Assembly: GCF_000165425.1 (NCBI RefSeq)
Contig: NW_001799623.1
Coordinates: forward strand, 129,134 to 193,133
Direction: 5' to 3'
Length of the DNA stretch: 64,000 bases
From: Paramecium tetraurelia
Lineage: Eukaryota > Ciliophora > Oligohymenophorea > Peniculida > Parameciidae
The notes under the pieces were generated by a model that saw only the letters and a program-made list of their open reading frames with translations, searched no databases and had not been told where the DNA came from. Every line of letters begins with the position of its first letter. Position 1 is the stretch's first letter. Of this stretch, positions 27,203-40,236 are shown one piece after another. Both the position numbers and the translations under genes were made by a program.

Positions 27203-27885
27203 TCATATTTTCCAAGCCATCTTCATTAACAACACAAAATGTTCGTCATTGTCCACTGAGGCTGACACTGCAGCATAATAATCACACCACTCCTAATATG
27301 TCAATTATCCATTCTTATCCACATCTCCAAAATTCACAAGGAACTCCTCGAACACCTGAGTCTCTGTCATCTGTCCATTCTTCACCTTCGGATGCATTTT
27401 GGTATTGTAAACACCCCTACAATATATTCAAACATCTCACTTCAGATCATCTGCTGTAATGTATCCATCCCCTGTCTTATCAAATTTTCTGAAGGCCTGA
27501 TCTACAATAGCTTTTCTAGTTGGATTCAATTACCCCTAAAATACCAAGATTCCTTACTCTGATGGACACTAAGAATTCATCAAAATCAATGGTTCCACTC
27601 CTGTCTCTGTCCATGGCTGCGAATAAGATCTACAATGACTGAATATCATTACATCGACTTCATTCCAAGACAACTAAACCCCATTTTCAGCCAGACCCAC
27701 CTTCAACTCATTTTTATCCAATTTTCTATTTCCATCATATGAATCTAGACATCTGAAACAAACACCCAACTGTCTAATTGTTTTCGATCCCCTTGCCTAT
27801 AAAGCATCACGAACTCGTTTAAGCACTACACTCTCAATTATACAATCATACAAATTTGAGCAGCTTCCTATTATTGTCTATTCAT
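27203..27885 (-). CDS. CAPS: Calcyphosin-like EF-hand protein
   Basis: 195 aa with introns 27826-27851, 27630-27652, 27536-27557 and 27417-27440. The whole chain parallels calcyphosin: RDALQARGSKTIRQLGVCF, four EF-hand units (DSYDGNRKLDKNE, DRDRSGTIDFDE, DKTGDGYITADD, DVDKNGQLTYQE), the linker GVYNTKMHPKVKNGQMTE, and the end WCDYYAAVSASVDNDEHFV then KMAWKI. Calcyphosins bind Ca2+; in ciliates they are often ciliary. It starts only 58 bp after the stop of the upstream multi-TM gene on the same strand. Start at 27885 is supported because that stop lies at 27944. Confidence 0.9.
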
Positions 27886-27943
27886 AATATAAAACTTAAT
27901 AAAATAATTAACAGTTTCATGAAATAAATTGTCCAAATTAATA

Positions 27944-30605
27944 TCATAATTTATTGCAAACCTGTGGGTAAATCTCCTTTGAATTTTCATCTCTCTCATA
28001 CTTATTCGGATTCTCAGAATACCTCCAAAATTACCCACAGGACTTTTAAGAAATATCTCCAATCCCTCCATCCAAACACAACACCAACCAAGTTAAATTA
28101 GGTTCTTTATTCAAATTACTTACTTATGGCAATTAATATCTGATTATGGGTCTCTCCTATTCATAACCATAAAGAGTGACAACAGGTTTCATCTCCTTGA
28201 AAATAGGATCGTTCTCAATCAAAGAAGAATCAATCTTCAACCCTTGAGACTTTTTGTTATTGAGTTCTTTCAATTTCGAGTCTATTGGATCAAATTTTAC
28301 AAAAAAAGTATACTTCCTGTCTGCCAGTTGATTAATTTGAATTGATTAAGCAGTTTTGCTTCCATAAAATTGCATACCCCCACAATTCTCATTGAAAAAA
28401 CCAACAACGCATTCTGGATAAGCTGCGCCTAATAACACATTGAACTTATCATGCTTAGGTACTTCCAAGGTAACTGTCAATTGCCCTTTGATTGTGTTTC
28501 TAGGAATCATTGTGACATCCAAGCTTTTAGTAGTTTCTGAGTTCTTAAATTTATTGCAATATAGATAATATCCTTTCTTTTCAGCCCCGAAGTAGTAATC
28601 TCTGACAACCATATTGTATAACACACTATTCTGATTTACAGTGACTATTCAAGAATATCAAATATAATTACTTATTCGTTAAGGTATTGGCTTAATTTTA
28701 CCACAATCATCCTCATTCTTAAAAAAATACAAAATAACATCGTCCAATTCTAATCCAGATTATATATCAACAATATTGATCTGTAAATTAGTAAACTTCA
28801 AGTTCTTACTAATGTACTATTTCGCTTCCTGATTAAATGATTTATCTTCTACTGCATGTACTTTATGCTTTTGCCATAATAATCTACTACTCTACAATGC
28901 AAATATATCCACTGTCAATTACTTTTTATTACCCTCACTGCAGATCTGAATATGATTAGATAATATCTTTTTTATTTCCCCTTTATCTCCTTCTACTCCA
29001 AATATCCCATCATTGCTACCAGCAGAAGTGTAAAATACATTTTTTATCATTTCCTTTGGAATATAAGATACTTTGGCTGAATTCACGTACTCTGTAACCA
29101 CTAATTACATCTATGGCGCTAAGATAGTCAATCGTGAATCTTCATTTAATTCCAATTCTTTATTGTTATTCTGTTTTTTATATACATCCATAAATGGTTC
29201 ACATCCAGTGACATTCTCTATACCTGTTGGATAGACCAAAGGATTCTTATTGGCTTTGATTACTTATTGATTTGCAACGATTATGATGTCTTTTTAATTA
29301 GGAGTTGTTGCAGATCCAAAGATCAGTAAAATCGAAAATACAAGCACCACTAATCCAATTAATACAAATGTCCAATCTTCTTTTCTATTTGGTATCTGCG
29401 CTCCCTTCAAACTTGTATCCACCTATAGTAAAGCTGTAGATAAGGCAAACCCACTTATTACTAGCAATAATGAGAAGAAGCCTGTATAAAAAATGTTCTT
29501 AGACATTGAATCGGAAAATGCTTTACAACATGATATATTTAAACACTATTAGCTACTATCCTTCTCCCAGAATATGGATTAATACTAGGGATCACAATTG
29601 TTTTGTTCTTAATATTTGTTACAACTTGCGTTCTCCTTTATCCAATCTTAATGAGTATTGCGCATCTCCTACCCACATTGATTTATGTAGGCTGATCTCA
29701 TTTATTCGCTTTATCTTATGATGTAAAATGAACAAGCAGTGATTAAAAATATCAATATCAGATTAGCATAGCCAATTGTCTCAAATAGACTATTTCTATA
29801 GATAAAAGTAATTAGGAATGCGAATGCAGCTGTAATCAAGGAGAGCACAGACAATGTTTTGAACAGCGAAAAGACACTTGTCACTAATATTGGGGAGTAG
29901 GGTGTTGATAAATCAGCTGATGCTTGGTTTGCTTGATTCAAAGCTAAGGATGCTATTAGAATGGTTGATAATGCAAACACGTAAATGCATAGTCTCAATT
30001 ATGACTTTTGAGGTATTGTAATATAACTAGTGAATGCCACATACATCCATATTAAACTAATCAATATCAATATAGGAAATCCCAAAATCACTCCAATCTT
30101 ATAATCACTCATGTATGCAATACTGGTGTCTACTGAATGTTCAGCCTAATAGTAGTCTTGTCCTATCCTGTACCAAAATACTATGAACACTAGCAAAATA
30201 ATATTGTATAAAATATTGATGAATGAACCCAAAAATACGACTGCTGAAATTCTTGTATCTATATAAAATTTTCTTTATTGCAACTAAGACTATGATTCCT
30301 CAGTGATTTTACTCGTGTTGAACCAATACACTATTACTCCCTAAATTCAAATTTAATATGTGAAATTACACTTAAAACAACCGAAGCAATTCCTGAAAGC
30401 AAGAGTAACATCATTATAGTCAGCGAATATTTGTTGAAAAAGATAATTGCCACTATTATCAAGATTATAGCTAAAATTAATGCCAACAATGTTATCTTTG
30501 TCGAAAATTCTATAATTACAAAAAAAGAGTACTTAATTTATCTTCTAATTCTCTATCAGACCATCCCTCATTATACACATCTCTCTTTTATTAAATTTCC
30601 TGCAT
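27944..30605 (-). CDS. Large multi-spanning membrane protein, unknown
   Basis: 860 aa with introns 30510-30532 (23), 30341-30369 (29) and 28645-28671 (27). About nine TM helices occupy the first ~470 residues (for example KITLLALILAIILIIVAIIF, VVFLGSFINILYNIILLVF, VLIGLVVLVFSILLIFG). The last ~390 residues form a hydrophilic beta-rich domain with scattered Cys (PECVVGFFNENCGGMQF, CGQFWRYSENPNKYERDE). No family is recognised. Whether it is a receptor, channel accessory or transporter cannot be told. Confidence 0.65.
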
Positions 30606-31485
30606 ATTAACTGTAAAATTTAATAAAATAATATCTATCGATTCGATATTCGATTTATATTAAAATAAAATTTATGATATAAAATTATTGTAATATTATA
30701 TTCTTATTTTAAGGTAAATAATCAATATTAAATATAATAGGGAATGCTATTAAATTCTTACAGACCTCTTATTAGTTTGAAAATGAAATCTAAATTATAT
30801 TATAGTCATGATAATTAAGAATCATAAGTTAATTTTGTGAATAAACTTCATAATTATCCTCTTCATCGTAATTATAATGATCTTCATCTCCAACATACTT
30901 CAATAAATATTAATAACTTAATATTAATTATAAAATTAACTCTACATTCTAAAAGTTACAAACCAAAAGTAAAAATTCCTTTATTGTATAATCATTAAAT
31001 TATTAGAAAATAAAGTTTATGTTTAATGAACTTCAATAAATTGCTTTAAAACCTAATAATTTTGATTTTGACTAAAAATTATTGTTCTCTTACGATTAAT
31101 AATTATTATGTTGAAATAAGTTCTGTTCCTCCATTTGAATCTGATCCACATTTAATTCTCTTGAGATTAATAAAGTCACTAAATTAAAAGGTGAGATTTC
31201 ACCTTATTACATTTTTGATTTTTATCGAAAATATACTTTAGCAACGATTTTTAAGAAAAAACTTCCTTTTATTTTATCAATTATATGAAGGTAAATAGAT
31301 ATGGAATTAAAGTGCTTATAATTTTTGGTTTTTTTATTGGAAAATCTATTAATACTTGTGTAAGATCTTATTAGTCTAATTGATCCAATTCTATAGTATT
31401 TTATTACATCTAACACATAGTTTGATTATAAAAAAAGACTCAAGCATTATAGAACTCAACTAATTAGGATATGCTAAGAATAGCA
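30606..31485. other. Intergenic region with possible small minus-strand gene
   Basis: 880 bp. On the minus strand, roughly 31170 to 30700, two protein-like pieces are seen: MEEQNLFQHNNYQSQENNNF and an acidic KYVGDEDHYNYDEEDNYEVY. Possible short introns lie between, but phases did not close. The rest is poly-A/T. Confidence 0.3.
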
Positions 31486-31905
31486 TCATAAGGATAGAAG
31501 ATATTGTTATTCATATTTGTTGAAAATAGACAGAAAAGGCGGTTCTGAAGGTGTTACTATAATTTTATAATTCATAAAGTAGTCATTTTTAATAACCTGA
31601 TTCTCCAGAAATGCTTTAAACCCTTTCACAAAGCTTTACTTAATTTTCTTATTTGTGCCTTCATCTTCTTATGCAATCCCTTCCCCATTTTGAGTAATAA
31701 TTATAAGCATCTAATTTATGATGTATTAAATTGAAGGATTATAATGGCAACTGTTATTTTCTCTATTTAAGGTATCATTCTATCGTCTAAACAACAAATG
31801 ATGCTCTTGGTACATATCAGTCTTTGACTTCCTCATAGATGGAATGTTTAGAAACCGTATCTGGTTCTTATTTAATGTAGAGTTTTAAAGCAAATCTCCT
31901 ATCAT
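31486..31905 (-). CDS. Small hypothetical protein
   Basis: 139 aa in one exon, starting MIGDLLQNSTLNKNQIRFLN and ending IIVTPSEPPFLSIFNKYEQQ. Composition is protein-like, but an overlapping frame also stays open (it would need a 23-nt intron), so the choice is tentative. No domain seen. Confidence 0.45.
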
Positions 31906-32067
31906 TTTAACCTTTATGAATGTTGATCATAGTTTTAGTTTTATTTAATTTATATAAAACATTATAAATTACTCTTAATAGCATATTTTTAGGAAATTAT
32001 TGTGATAGTTATTCAATAAATTCTCAAAAAATATTACATCTAAATTAATAGATTATTTATAATTAAA

Positions 32068-33139
32068 ATGGCTTAAAAATCTCAAAATACTTCTCAATTT
32101 GAGGATGAATTATCTTAGAAAGTTTATGAATATAATGATTCTCCTTCATAAGATTTATAAAAGTTGATTAAAAATACCCATAAAAAAATCAAAAAGCCCT
32201 CAGCAAAAAGAAAGTCCTGTAATTGGGGCTCAGGAAGGCCATCTAAAAACCACAAAGCTGGTTCAGATATCCAAAAAAATTAATTATTATTGAAAGAAGT
32301 CCTTTCAAATTTATGGTTTGGTACAGATATCTCATTGCAATTAATCACCTATCTATGTAAAATGGGAAACATGATACCTAAGGTTGTGACAGGTATACCA
32401 GCATCCAAAAACAAGAAAGATTTTATGAAATATGACATCAACACTAATAGGGATGTTAAGACTTATTAGAGTCATTAGGAAAAAAAAAAATATTCTAATT
32501 CACTTAAAAAGGACCTTAAAGTAATTAATGATCATATTCTTTAAGGACAAGCACAAGATGTTACTTGAGTATCTACAATATTCAGAAGAAACTACTTATT
32601 TGTTTTTGGGAGACAATAGAAATTGTGAAGATAAATTATATCTTGACGATTATATAATGGAAAAGGAATCTAAAATTGGGTTGGAAGTTGTAATCAAGAA
32701 CCTGTCACCAAAGTTTGTCTACACATACAAATTTATAGTTCAAGAATACTATTAAAATAACAATGTCAATTTTGAAACTTTGGTGGACAATATTTTGAAC
32801 AATCTGAAAACAAACCAACAAAATCATAAAATGATCTTTGACAGATAATTGATTTATGAATTAACAAAGGATGATATTAATCTGATCAATGAAATTGTAT
32901 AATTTTATTTAATATTTCAAAGGAATCCAAACCATCCATGGCTGATTTTCACATGTACCAAAATACAAGTATTAGAAAACTAAATTTTTGTTCTAATACA
33001 TTTAATGATGAAGTAGAAGAGATTAATAGAATGTCATCATGGATTCGATAATTTATAAGTGGGTTTATTGAAATTTTGTAGAACTGTGATAAAATTACTT
33101 AAGCCAATAAAACACTTGGCAAATGATATTGCGTTTTGA
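32068..33139 (+). CDS. Hypothetical protein with basic N-terminus
   Basis: 348 aa with intron 32521-32545 (25 nt). The N-terminal ~75 residues are basic, with a GSGRPSKNHK segment that resembles an AT-hook only loosely. The middle is mixed helical (LLEYLQYSEETTYLFLGD) and the C-terminal third is hydrophobic/helical (HPWLIFTCTKIQVLENQIF). No family recognised. It ends 59 bp before the prenyltransferase-like gene on the same strand. Confidence 0.65.
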
Positions 33140-33198
33140 ATAATATTTTATTACATAATTTAATTAATAAATTAGATTGATTTCTGAATAATTTATTA

Positions 33199-33945
33199 AT
33201 GAATCCCAAGATAGAAACTTTTAACTTCTATTATCAGACTTATTTCAAAGATATAAGTAAAATCGAATTCATCGAGCATGTTCCTGATGAAATCCTAATT
33301 GATTCAAACGATAAAGATAATAACAATAAATTAATAAAGATTGAATAATCGACTTTGGGAATATCAGTCTCTGCAATTGCTCTATTATATCCAATATGTC
33401 TTGAATTAGTCAAAAATGAGCATTATGAAGATTAAGCTTCTTGGATGATTTTATTTTTGAATGGTGAAAATTACACTGCATGGGGTATAAGACAAAGATT
33501 AAAAAAAGAGGAAGATCTCAAATTAACTGAATTAATTTGCATTAGATTTCCAGGATCATCATGTTCATTCAATTATCGTTAGCAATTCGAATCAACTTAT
33601 GAAAATGAAACCAGGTTCTTTTTAAAAGCATTTTAAAAGAAAAATAGAAGTTATCATCTATGGACTTACAGAATGAAGTATATTAAAAAGATTTCGTAAG
33701 AAGATCATACCATCTATGAAAAGGAATGCGATTTAATGAAGAACTTGGCAGAAAAAGATGTTCATAATTTTAGTATTTTTCATCATTTGATGATATGCTC
33801 AAAGTAATGCGGGATGGAGTTGATGAAATGGGCTTTGGAATTAAGGGATTCTTTCTCTTTGATGTATTAAGGATAAGTAAAGGATTGCGAAATCGATTTT
33901 AAGGCTCTTCAAAGTTTGAATTAGTTTATTAAACATTTATAATGA
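33199..33945 (+). CDS. Protein prenyltransferase alpha-subunit-like protein
   Basis: 248 aa, no intron. It carries PPTA-type repeats: ENYTAWGIRQRLKK, AFQKKNRSYHLWTYRMKYIK and DVHNFSIFHHL (compare N..AW..R). It is shorter than a full farnesyl/geranylgeranyltransferase alpha subunit (about 330-380 aa) and the final repeats are weak, so it may be a PTAR1-like or diverged paralogue. If functional it would pair with a beta subunit to prenylate CaaX or Rab proteins. Confidence 0.6.
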
Positions 33946-34028
33946 CTGAAAAGTACTTATTTATTGTTTGCCAAATATTATGTATATGATATATATATAG
34001 TTTTTAATTTAAATATATTTATAATATA

Positions 34029-36781
34029 ATGAGGCTCATTGTATAGCAATATTATGGTTTTGGCTAGAAGAAAACGTTTAAGATAGAAATCAATGATGAT
34101 GAGACCTCAGATTAACTGATTACAGTAATCTCATCCAAAGTGGGACGTTAAGTATAGGATTTAGTAATAAAGTGCAAAAGGGATTAATATTCTGTAAAAA
34201 TTGCATAATATTTTAGATAAAAATAATAGAGGGTTGGCCCATAGAATTTTATGAATTGCAAGAAAACCAGAATATTTTTGTTGAAGTCAGGGAAAATGAG
34301 TTGGATACAAAATAAAAAGAATAGAAGAGACAGACTGAAAAATACCTGAATAAATTATTCATAAACTAAAGAGAAAAGCCTTAAAAATTATCAGCAGTAT
34401 CAGAAACAAGCGAAAATTCAGATGACGAGGCTAATTCATCTTCTAAGTAGAAATCATCAAATACCAATGTTGATCCAATATAATCTGATTTAGATGATAA
34501 AATATTTCAAACAGTAAAAAGTGGAAATTTAGATATGTTAAAATAACTTTGTTAAAAAATAAACACTTCGTAATTAAATCAAGCAGCATTTGGTGGATGG
34601 AATCCAATTCATTTTGCAACTTTTTTAGAGTATAAATTAATTGTAGAATTTTTAATTTCTAAAGAAATTGACATAAACAAAGTTACAGATGAAGGATGGA
34701 CTCCATTATAGATAGCAGTGCATCGTCATAATGTTGAGATTGTGAAGGTAATACTGAATCATCCTTAAGTTGATGTGAATTTTATAACAGACAAGGGAAT
34801 TGCAATAAGTTTGGCATGCAAATCGAATCAAATAAAAATCATCGAACTGTTAATTTAAAGAAATGCTGATTTGAGATTATAAGACAAAACAGAGAGAACA
34901 GCCTATGATTATTGTAATCAGGCTACCAAGATAGCGATTGAATAAATGAAGAAAAGTAATCAAATGAAAGATCAATTAAAAAATGCGGATGATTTTATTC
35001 CTCCTCGGCCACCAGTTGCCAAAGGGTTCATCTATAAAACAGGTTAAATGTTGGTCACCTTAAATGAGAGGTTTTTTGTATTAAATCCAGATGAGGGAAC
35101 TTTCATAAGGTTTAAGAATATATAAGATTACCCTCTAAAACCATTGTAACTATAATGAAATTAATAGTTTTAAGAGAAATCATTCCTCTTAGAAGTGTTA
35201 GGAGTGTGCAAATGGCTCAGAAAGGTTTAATTTCGAAATCAGGATATCACTATTTCGAATTGCTATATTCCGCTAGAATTTTATTAGCTTGTAAACATGA
35301 TCACATAGCAAAGAAATGGGTAGAATATATCTATAAGGCGACTGTATATCACCAATATATAGAGGAAAAAATAAAAGAGTAATAATTATGATTATCAAAG
35401 TGGAACCCTCGATCCAAATTTAATCGATAAAAACGCTGAGGTTTTTATTGAAGACTCAAATACAAAGGCTCCTTCTTCTGATCCTCCTCCAAAACAGTTA
35501 TCACCAGAACAATCTATCTCCTTACCTAGAGATGAAGCATCTATAATTTAAAATCGTCTATCAAATCCAGAACCTGCTATTAGATACAGCCAAAGTCCTC
35601 CTAGGAATTCAGATATTGAATAAGCAAAGCCAATTTCTCAATCTTTACCATAACCATAATCATCAATTATGGAGAGTTAAAATGAATTACTTAAAGATAG
35701 CAAAGTGAATTTCGATTCATTTGAGGTCATCAAAGAGTTGGGATCAGGAGCATTTGGAAAAGTGTTTTTAGTTAAACATAAAGCAGATGGTGATGTATTT
35801 GCTATGAAAGCACTTAAGAAAAAGACATTAATCTTAAAAAAGTAAATCAAGTATGCTATTACTGAAGCCAATGTATTAAAGATGTGTCAACATCCATTTA
35901 TTCTAAAATTACATTTTGCATTCTAAGTATAATTTTATTTTTAATTTATCAAATCAGACTCCAAATTACTTATACTTGGTTTTAGATTATTGTCAAGGAG
36001 GTGATCTATCCTATCACATAGCTAATTAAGGGAAATTCTCAGAAGAAGCCACTAGATTCTATGCTGCAGAAATCCTCTTGGCTATTGAATATCTACACAC
36101 TAAAGATATAATCTACAGAGACATGAAACCAGAAAATATATTATTGGACATCCAAGGACATGTCAAATTAGCAGATTTTGGATTATCAAAAGAAGGAGTT
36201 ACTGATCAAGATAAAGCAAAGAGTTTTTGTGGGTCTCCTGCATACTTATCACCTGATATTCTAAGTCAAAAAGGTGCAGGTAAGCCTAGTGATATCTATG
36301 GAATTGGATGTGTGATGTATGAAATGATGACTGGAGAATCTCCATATTATAATGATGATATACAACAGATGTATAAAAACATACAAAGTGGTACCTTGAA
36401 ATGGCCAAAGAAAATGTCAATCGAAGCCAAAAACTTACTTACTGTAATAGCATCATATCTAATGTTAGAAAATGTTAGAGAGAGATCCAAATAAGAGAAT
36501 AGGAACAAAGTCAAAGGATGAAATCAAACAGGATCCCTTTTTCAAAGGAATCGACTGGGATAAAGTGTATAAAAGACAATATAAACCTCCAATCACAGAC
36601 TTCTCTGATATGCAAGATGATGATGATTAATAAGATTTTGAACCAGATGAATTAGGTTATTATGGAAAAGTTACTATTATTATTATCACTTTAGGCTATC
36701 TTTTAGGATTAGGATTACGAATAAGAAAATAATAAGACAAATAGAGTCAAAAACTTTAGTTTTGCCACTAACTCATCATGA
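34029..36781 (+). CDS. Ankyrin-PH-AGC kinase
   Basis: 865 aa with introns 34194-34216, 35146-35174, 35379-35400, 35927-35957, 36444-36468 and 36670-36694. Order of domains: N-terminal ~60 residues that may be ubiquitin-like (MRLIVQQYYG), ankyrin repeats at about 148-297 ([40 protein letters not shown]), PH domain about 325-433 ([20 protein letters not shown] then W in [10 protein letters not shown]), a Pro/Ser linker, and an AGC kinase from about 535 ([41 protein letters not shown]). The APE motif reads SPD. The tail ends NFSFATNSS, like an AGC hydrophobic motif. PH suggests phosphoinositide recruitment. Confidence 0.87.
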
Positions 36782-36865
36782 TATATTATATAATGAATGA
36801 TTATTGTCATTATTATTTTAAGTATTATATTAATTTAATTTATTAATTGAACACGACATTAAATA

Positions 36866-37379
36866 ATGCAAACCCCTGAATAAATCAAAGTGGAATCGAA
36901 AACTTGGAAAACCATCTATCCTCCATATATTGACTCAACATTAACTGCTGCACAAGGTAGAGTTATGAAATCTACAATCTAGGCAGAAGATTAGGAAAAA
37001 TCAATTGTGTTCCTTATCCCTAATTGATGGAGATATCTTAATGTCTAAGTTCACTTGGACTGAGACATGTGATTGATGTACTCAATTCATTTAATTAAGT
37101 AACATGCAGGATTTCCTCGGGATATCTTCAAGTAAGGTAGAATCAAGGTACGTCTTTATGCTGAAGATAAAAAGCCATATAATCCATAAGTTAAATGCAG
37201 TATTATTTTACTAAATATCAGAGCATACTCTATTGTAATCCATTGCAAAACTGATTAAATCCATTCCAAACAGAAAGGTTGAAGTTCCTCCTTATATTAA
37301 TTAAATGGAAATTGAAAAGCAGAACAAGCCTGCTCAAAAAAAGTAAACATCCAATAAAAAAAAGCATAAAAATGGATGA
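36866..37379 (+). CDS. SRP19: Signal recognition particle subunit SRP19
   Basis: 147 aa, the usual SRP19 size, with introns 36957-36982, 37078-37099 and 37200-37221. Matches: WKTIYPPYIDSTLTAAQGRR (W...YP.Y.......GRR), then LSSLGLRHVI, the PRDIFKQGRIKVRLY strand and a final basic KKQTSNKKKHKNG tail. SRP19 binds SRP RNA helices 6 and 8 and primes SRP54 binding for co-translational secretion. Frame and family agree across all three introns. Confidence 0.88.
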
Positions 37380-37450
37380 GATTGTGTTCAAAGTTATTAT
37401 ATTTTTAAGAATTTAATTAAATTTATTTTATCGTTATATTTGAACAATAG

Positions 37451-38324
37451 ATGATGAAGAATTAAAATCCAAAACAGAGTAATAAACCAAATCTATGTAA
37501 AATTACAAATTATCAAAGCATAGATTATTACCGATCTTTAACATTTGGAAGATATGGACAGACAGGATATTGAGTAATAAAAAATTTTGAAATTATAATT
37601 GTCAAGAATAGAAAGTTTGAAAAAAGAGTATTCCAAAAAGGATCAAGAAATTTGTAGGCTAGAACAACAAGTCGAACAATTCAGAATTTATTATGACAAA
37701 TATGAAAATGTGAAGAAGCTTCTTGAATCAGCTTTGGAATAACTAGAAAAAATTGAAAATTAGAATAAAATGCTTTAAAAAAAATTAAGTGAATTTTAAG
37801 ATACTTATGCTAAATTAGAATTAAAACATTAATCTCTTTTAGTTGATTTCAATAATGCAATCATGGAAAAGGAAGTCAATTAAATTTCTCAAAATAGTAG
37901 TTTAAGATTAGAACTTAATGAACTTAAATCGTAATATAACCAAAAGATATAGCATATGGAAACAGAAATATAGAAGTATAAGTAAACCATCTAAGAGAAA
38001 GATGCATAAAATAACAATTTAACATCGTAATTAAACACATTTTCAAAATAAATCCTTTAATACAAATAGTAGGCTAAAAACGTTGATCTCATTTTGAAAA
38101 ATCATATTGCTTCAACTAAATAACAAAATAATTCTTATCCGTAATCAGTGTGTGAAACAGAAATTTATAAGGAAGATTAAAATTTAAAAATATTATGCTC
38201 TTAATTAACCTAGGACTATGATGAAGCTGTTAAAAGAATTTAATAATTTGAAAGGTAACTAACTGAGTATAGAACAGAAAATCTAGAATTAAAGAAATAT
38301 ATTCAATACCTAACCGATAAATGA
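37451..38324 (+). CDS. Coiled-coil protein
   Basis: 283 aa with intron 37497-37518 (22 nt). After a short polar N-terminus the entire chain is heptad-rich (IESLKKEYSKKDQEICRLEQ, LESALEQLEKIENQNKMLQ, YRTENLELKKYIQYL). No specific family; centrosomal, basal-body or golgin-type roles are all possible. Only 71 bp separate it from SRP19. Confidence 0.7.
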
Positions 38325-38514
38325 ATATAATTAATTAGTCTTTAAGCTTAATATATAATAAGTATATTATTTAATCAATATATAATATTACATGCATTAT
38401 TTGAAATTCGGGGATGCTTTGATGATATGTTTTTTGCTGACTGCCGTTTTGACTTTTAGCACTAAATCATAAAATTCACTCTTTTATTTATATTTTTGAT
38501 CTTATTAATTAATC

Positions 38515-38793
38515 TCATTATATGTCTTTCATATAATGACTAGCTTTAGAACTTTCAAAGTATGTCTATTCCTTAAGTAACTACTTTAATATTCTCACCG
38601 TCTATTTATCTTCCTGACTATTATCTATATATTAGGCCAAATTTATAATGATTTACAATTTCAATATTAATCTTGAAATTTCGTTATTTAAATAGTGAAG
38701 GTTATATTAATTGTACTGTTACTTTCTTTTTGAATCAAGAGAAGTTACTACAATTTATAGATATTTTAAATAAATTGTAATATGAATAACCAT
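38515..38793 (-). CDS. Small hypothetical helical protein
   Basis: 92 aa in one exon (MVIHITIYLKYLQIVV ... QTVRILKQLLKEQTYFESSK). A further coding-like exon lies downstream to about 38390 (KSKRQSAKNISSKHP) in another frame, but a usable intron was not found. No domain recognised. Confidence 0.4.
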
Positions 38794-39145
38794 GCTGTTA
38801 TAATATCAAACTGCTCTTGATATTCTTAAATTTTTGATTATTAATAATATTAAATAGTAATATATAGAGTTAATTTATTAAATCTACACCAATTACATAA
38901 GGGAATAGTCAAAATAATCAAAACTATTTTTTTCATTTTGTGTTGTTTCAGGTCTGTTTAGGACTTTGTATATAAGAATAAGGGGAAACAGATTTAGATG
39001 AAATAATTTAATATTTAATGCTTTGATTTATCAAATTATAGATATTGGATGCCTGTATAATGAAATTTGATGCCTAATAGGATAAATATTCTAGTTATAA
39101 ATTCAATATAAACGAAAATCCATCAAAAATTTAGGTTTCTCTTGT

Positions 39146-39550
39146 TCATATGATTATCTGATTGAATTTGATATAATAAGTAGGGTTATATCCTTCGTCC
39201 TCAAAATGAACTGATTTACAAAAGTGAGTAAAGGATGCTCTTTTTCCTAGATGATGTTCTAAGAGAATTGATTTTGGATAACTATCTTCAGAAAAAGATC
39301 TTCTTTTTGTTGAGCTAGATTTAAATTAAGTACTTTTTGTATATTTCAATTGCTAGCAATGTTAATAAATATTTTTGCATTGATGTTTCTTTTATTTATT
39401 ATGTTTTGTAGTATTAGTTTATTTATCTATAAAAAATTTTCGATTAGGATTTTTATGTATATGAGCTGCCTCTAAAATTTAATAATTTTTGATTATTTAA
39501 TTAAAGCATTAATCATCTTCATCTTTCAATATCGGCTTTATATAATTCAT
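39146..39550 (-). CDS. Small hypothetical basic protein
   Basis: 134 aa in one exon. It begins MNYIKPILKDEDDQCFNQII, has a Lys/His-rich middle (TTKHNKQKKHQCKN) and ends with HFCKSVHFEDEGYNPTYY. After the TGA at 39146 the same frame stays open for 65 codons. No family is recognised, but the composition is convincing. Confidence 0.5.
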
Positions 39551-40236
39551 AACTACGTTTTATTCTCGATTATCACAATTATGCTATGAATATTTGCGAT
39601 GGTCACTCTTGATTTATGAGAGTGTTACATCTTAAGGACTGTCAGTTTGGCTAGTAGATAAGCAATTAAATGAAGAACCCATTTCTGTAAATTATTGAAT
39701 TATTTAGAATTTTTTAGAATTTATATGAATTATCTAAGTGGATTAATGGAGTGATCGAATATCTTAAATAAAGATATAATATTCTTATAAATATATAAAA
39801 TTTGTTAATTTAAATTGTTTTTGAATTCCTAAGCCAAAAAAATAGTTAAATATATCAGATTGGAATACTGAATAAAACATATATCATAATAATTGAAATG
39901 AAAAAGAATTATAATATATGAGTCACTTCTGATTAAATTATTGAGACAAACGCAATTATTTAACTAGAAGATTAATTTTTACTATCAAACGAATTATCAA
40001 AATGCATATCTACCATAACTATATTGATATCTACTTTCCTTTTTAGACATTTGATATTAATATTTATTTAGTTTAATGGAAATTTCATCTTAGTGAGTGT
40101 CTCCCATTTTCTCCCGCTCTAATATTTAGGTGATATTTACTTATGCAGCATTTGTGTATTTTAAATAGTTTAAGTATTTGAATTTCGTTATAATTCAAGT
40201 TAATGTTATATATTAATTATTATATTAACAATACAT
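39551..40236. other. Intergenic region
   Basis: About 690 bp between the divergent small gene and NDUFS8. AT-rich with no protein-like frame of useful length on either strand. Confidence 0.45.

Noticed and set aside
27871-28071. Longer N-terminus for calcyphosin starting at 28071
   Set aside because: This stretch is coding in another frame for the end of the upstream membrane protein, which stops at 27944; the short start at 27885 fits calcyphosin length.
29506-29721. Plus-strand ORF of 71 aa
   Set aside because: Lies antisense inside the multi-TM gene, whose frame is continuous and protein-like across it.
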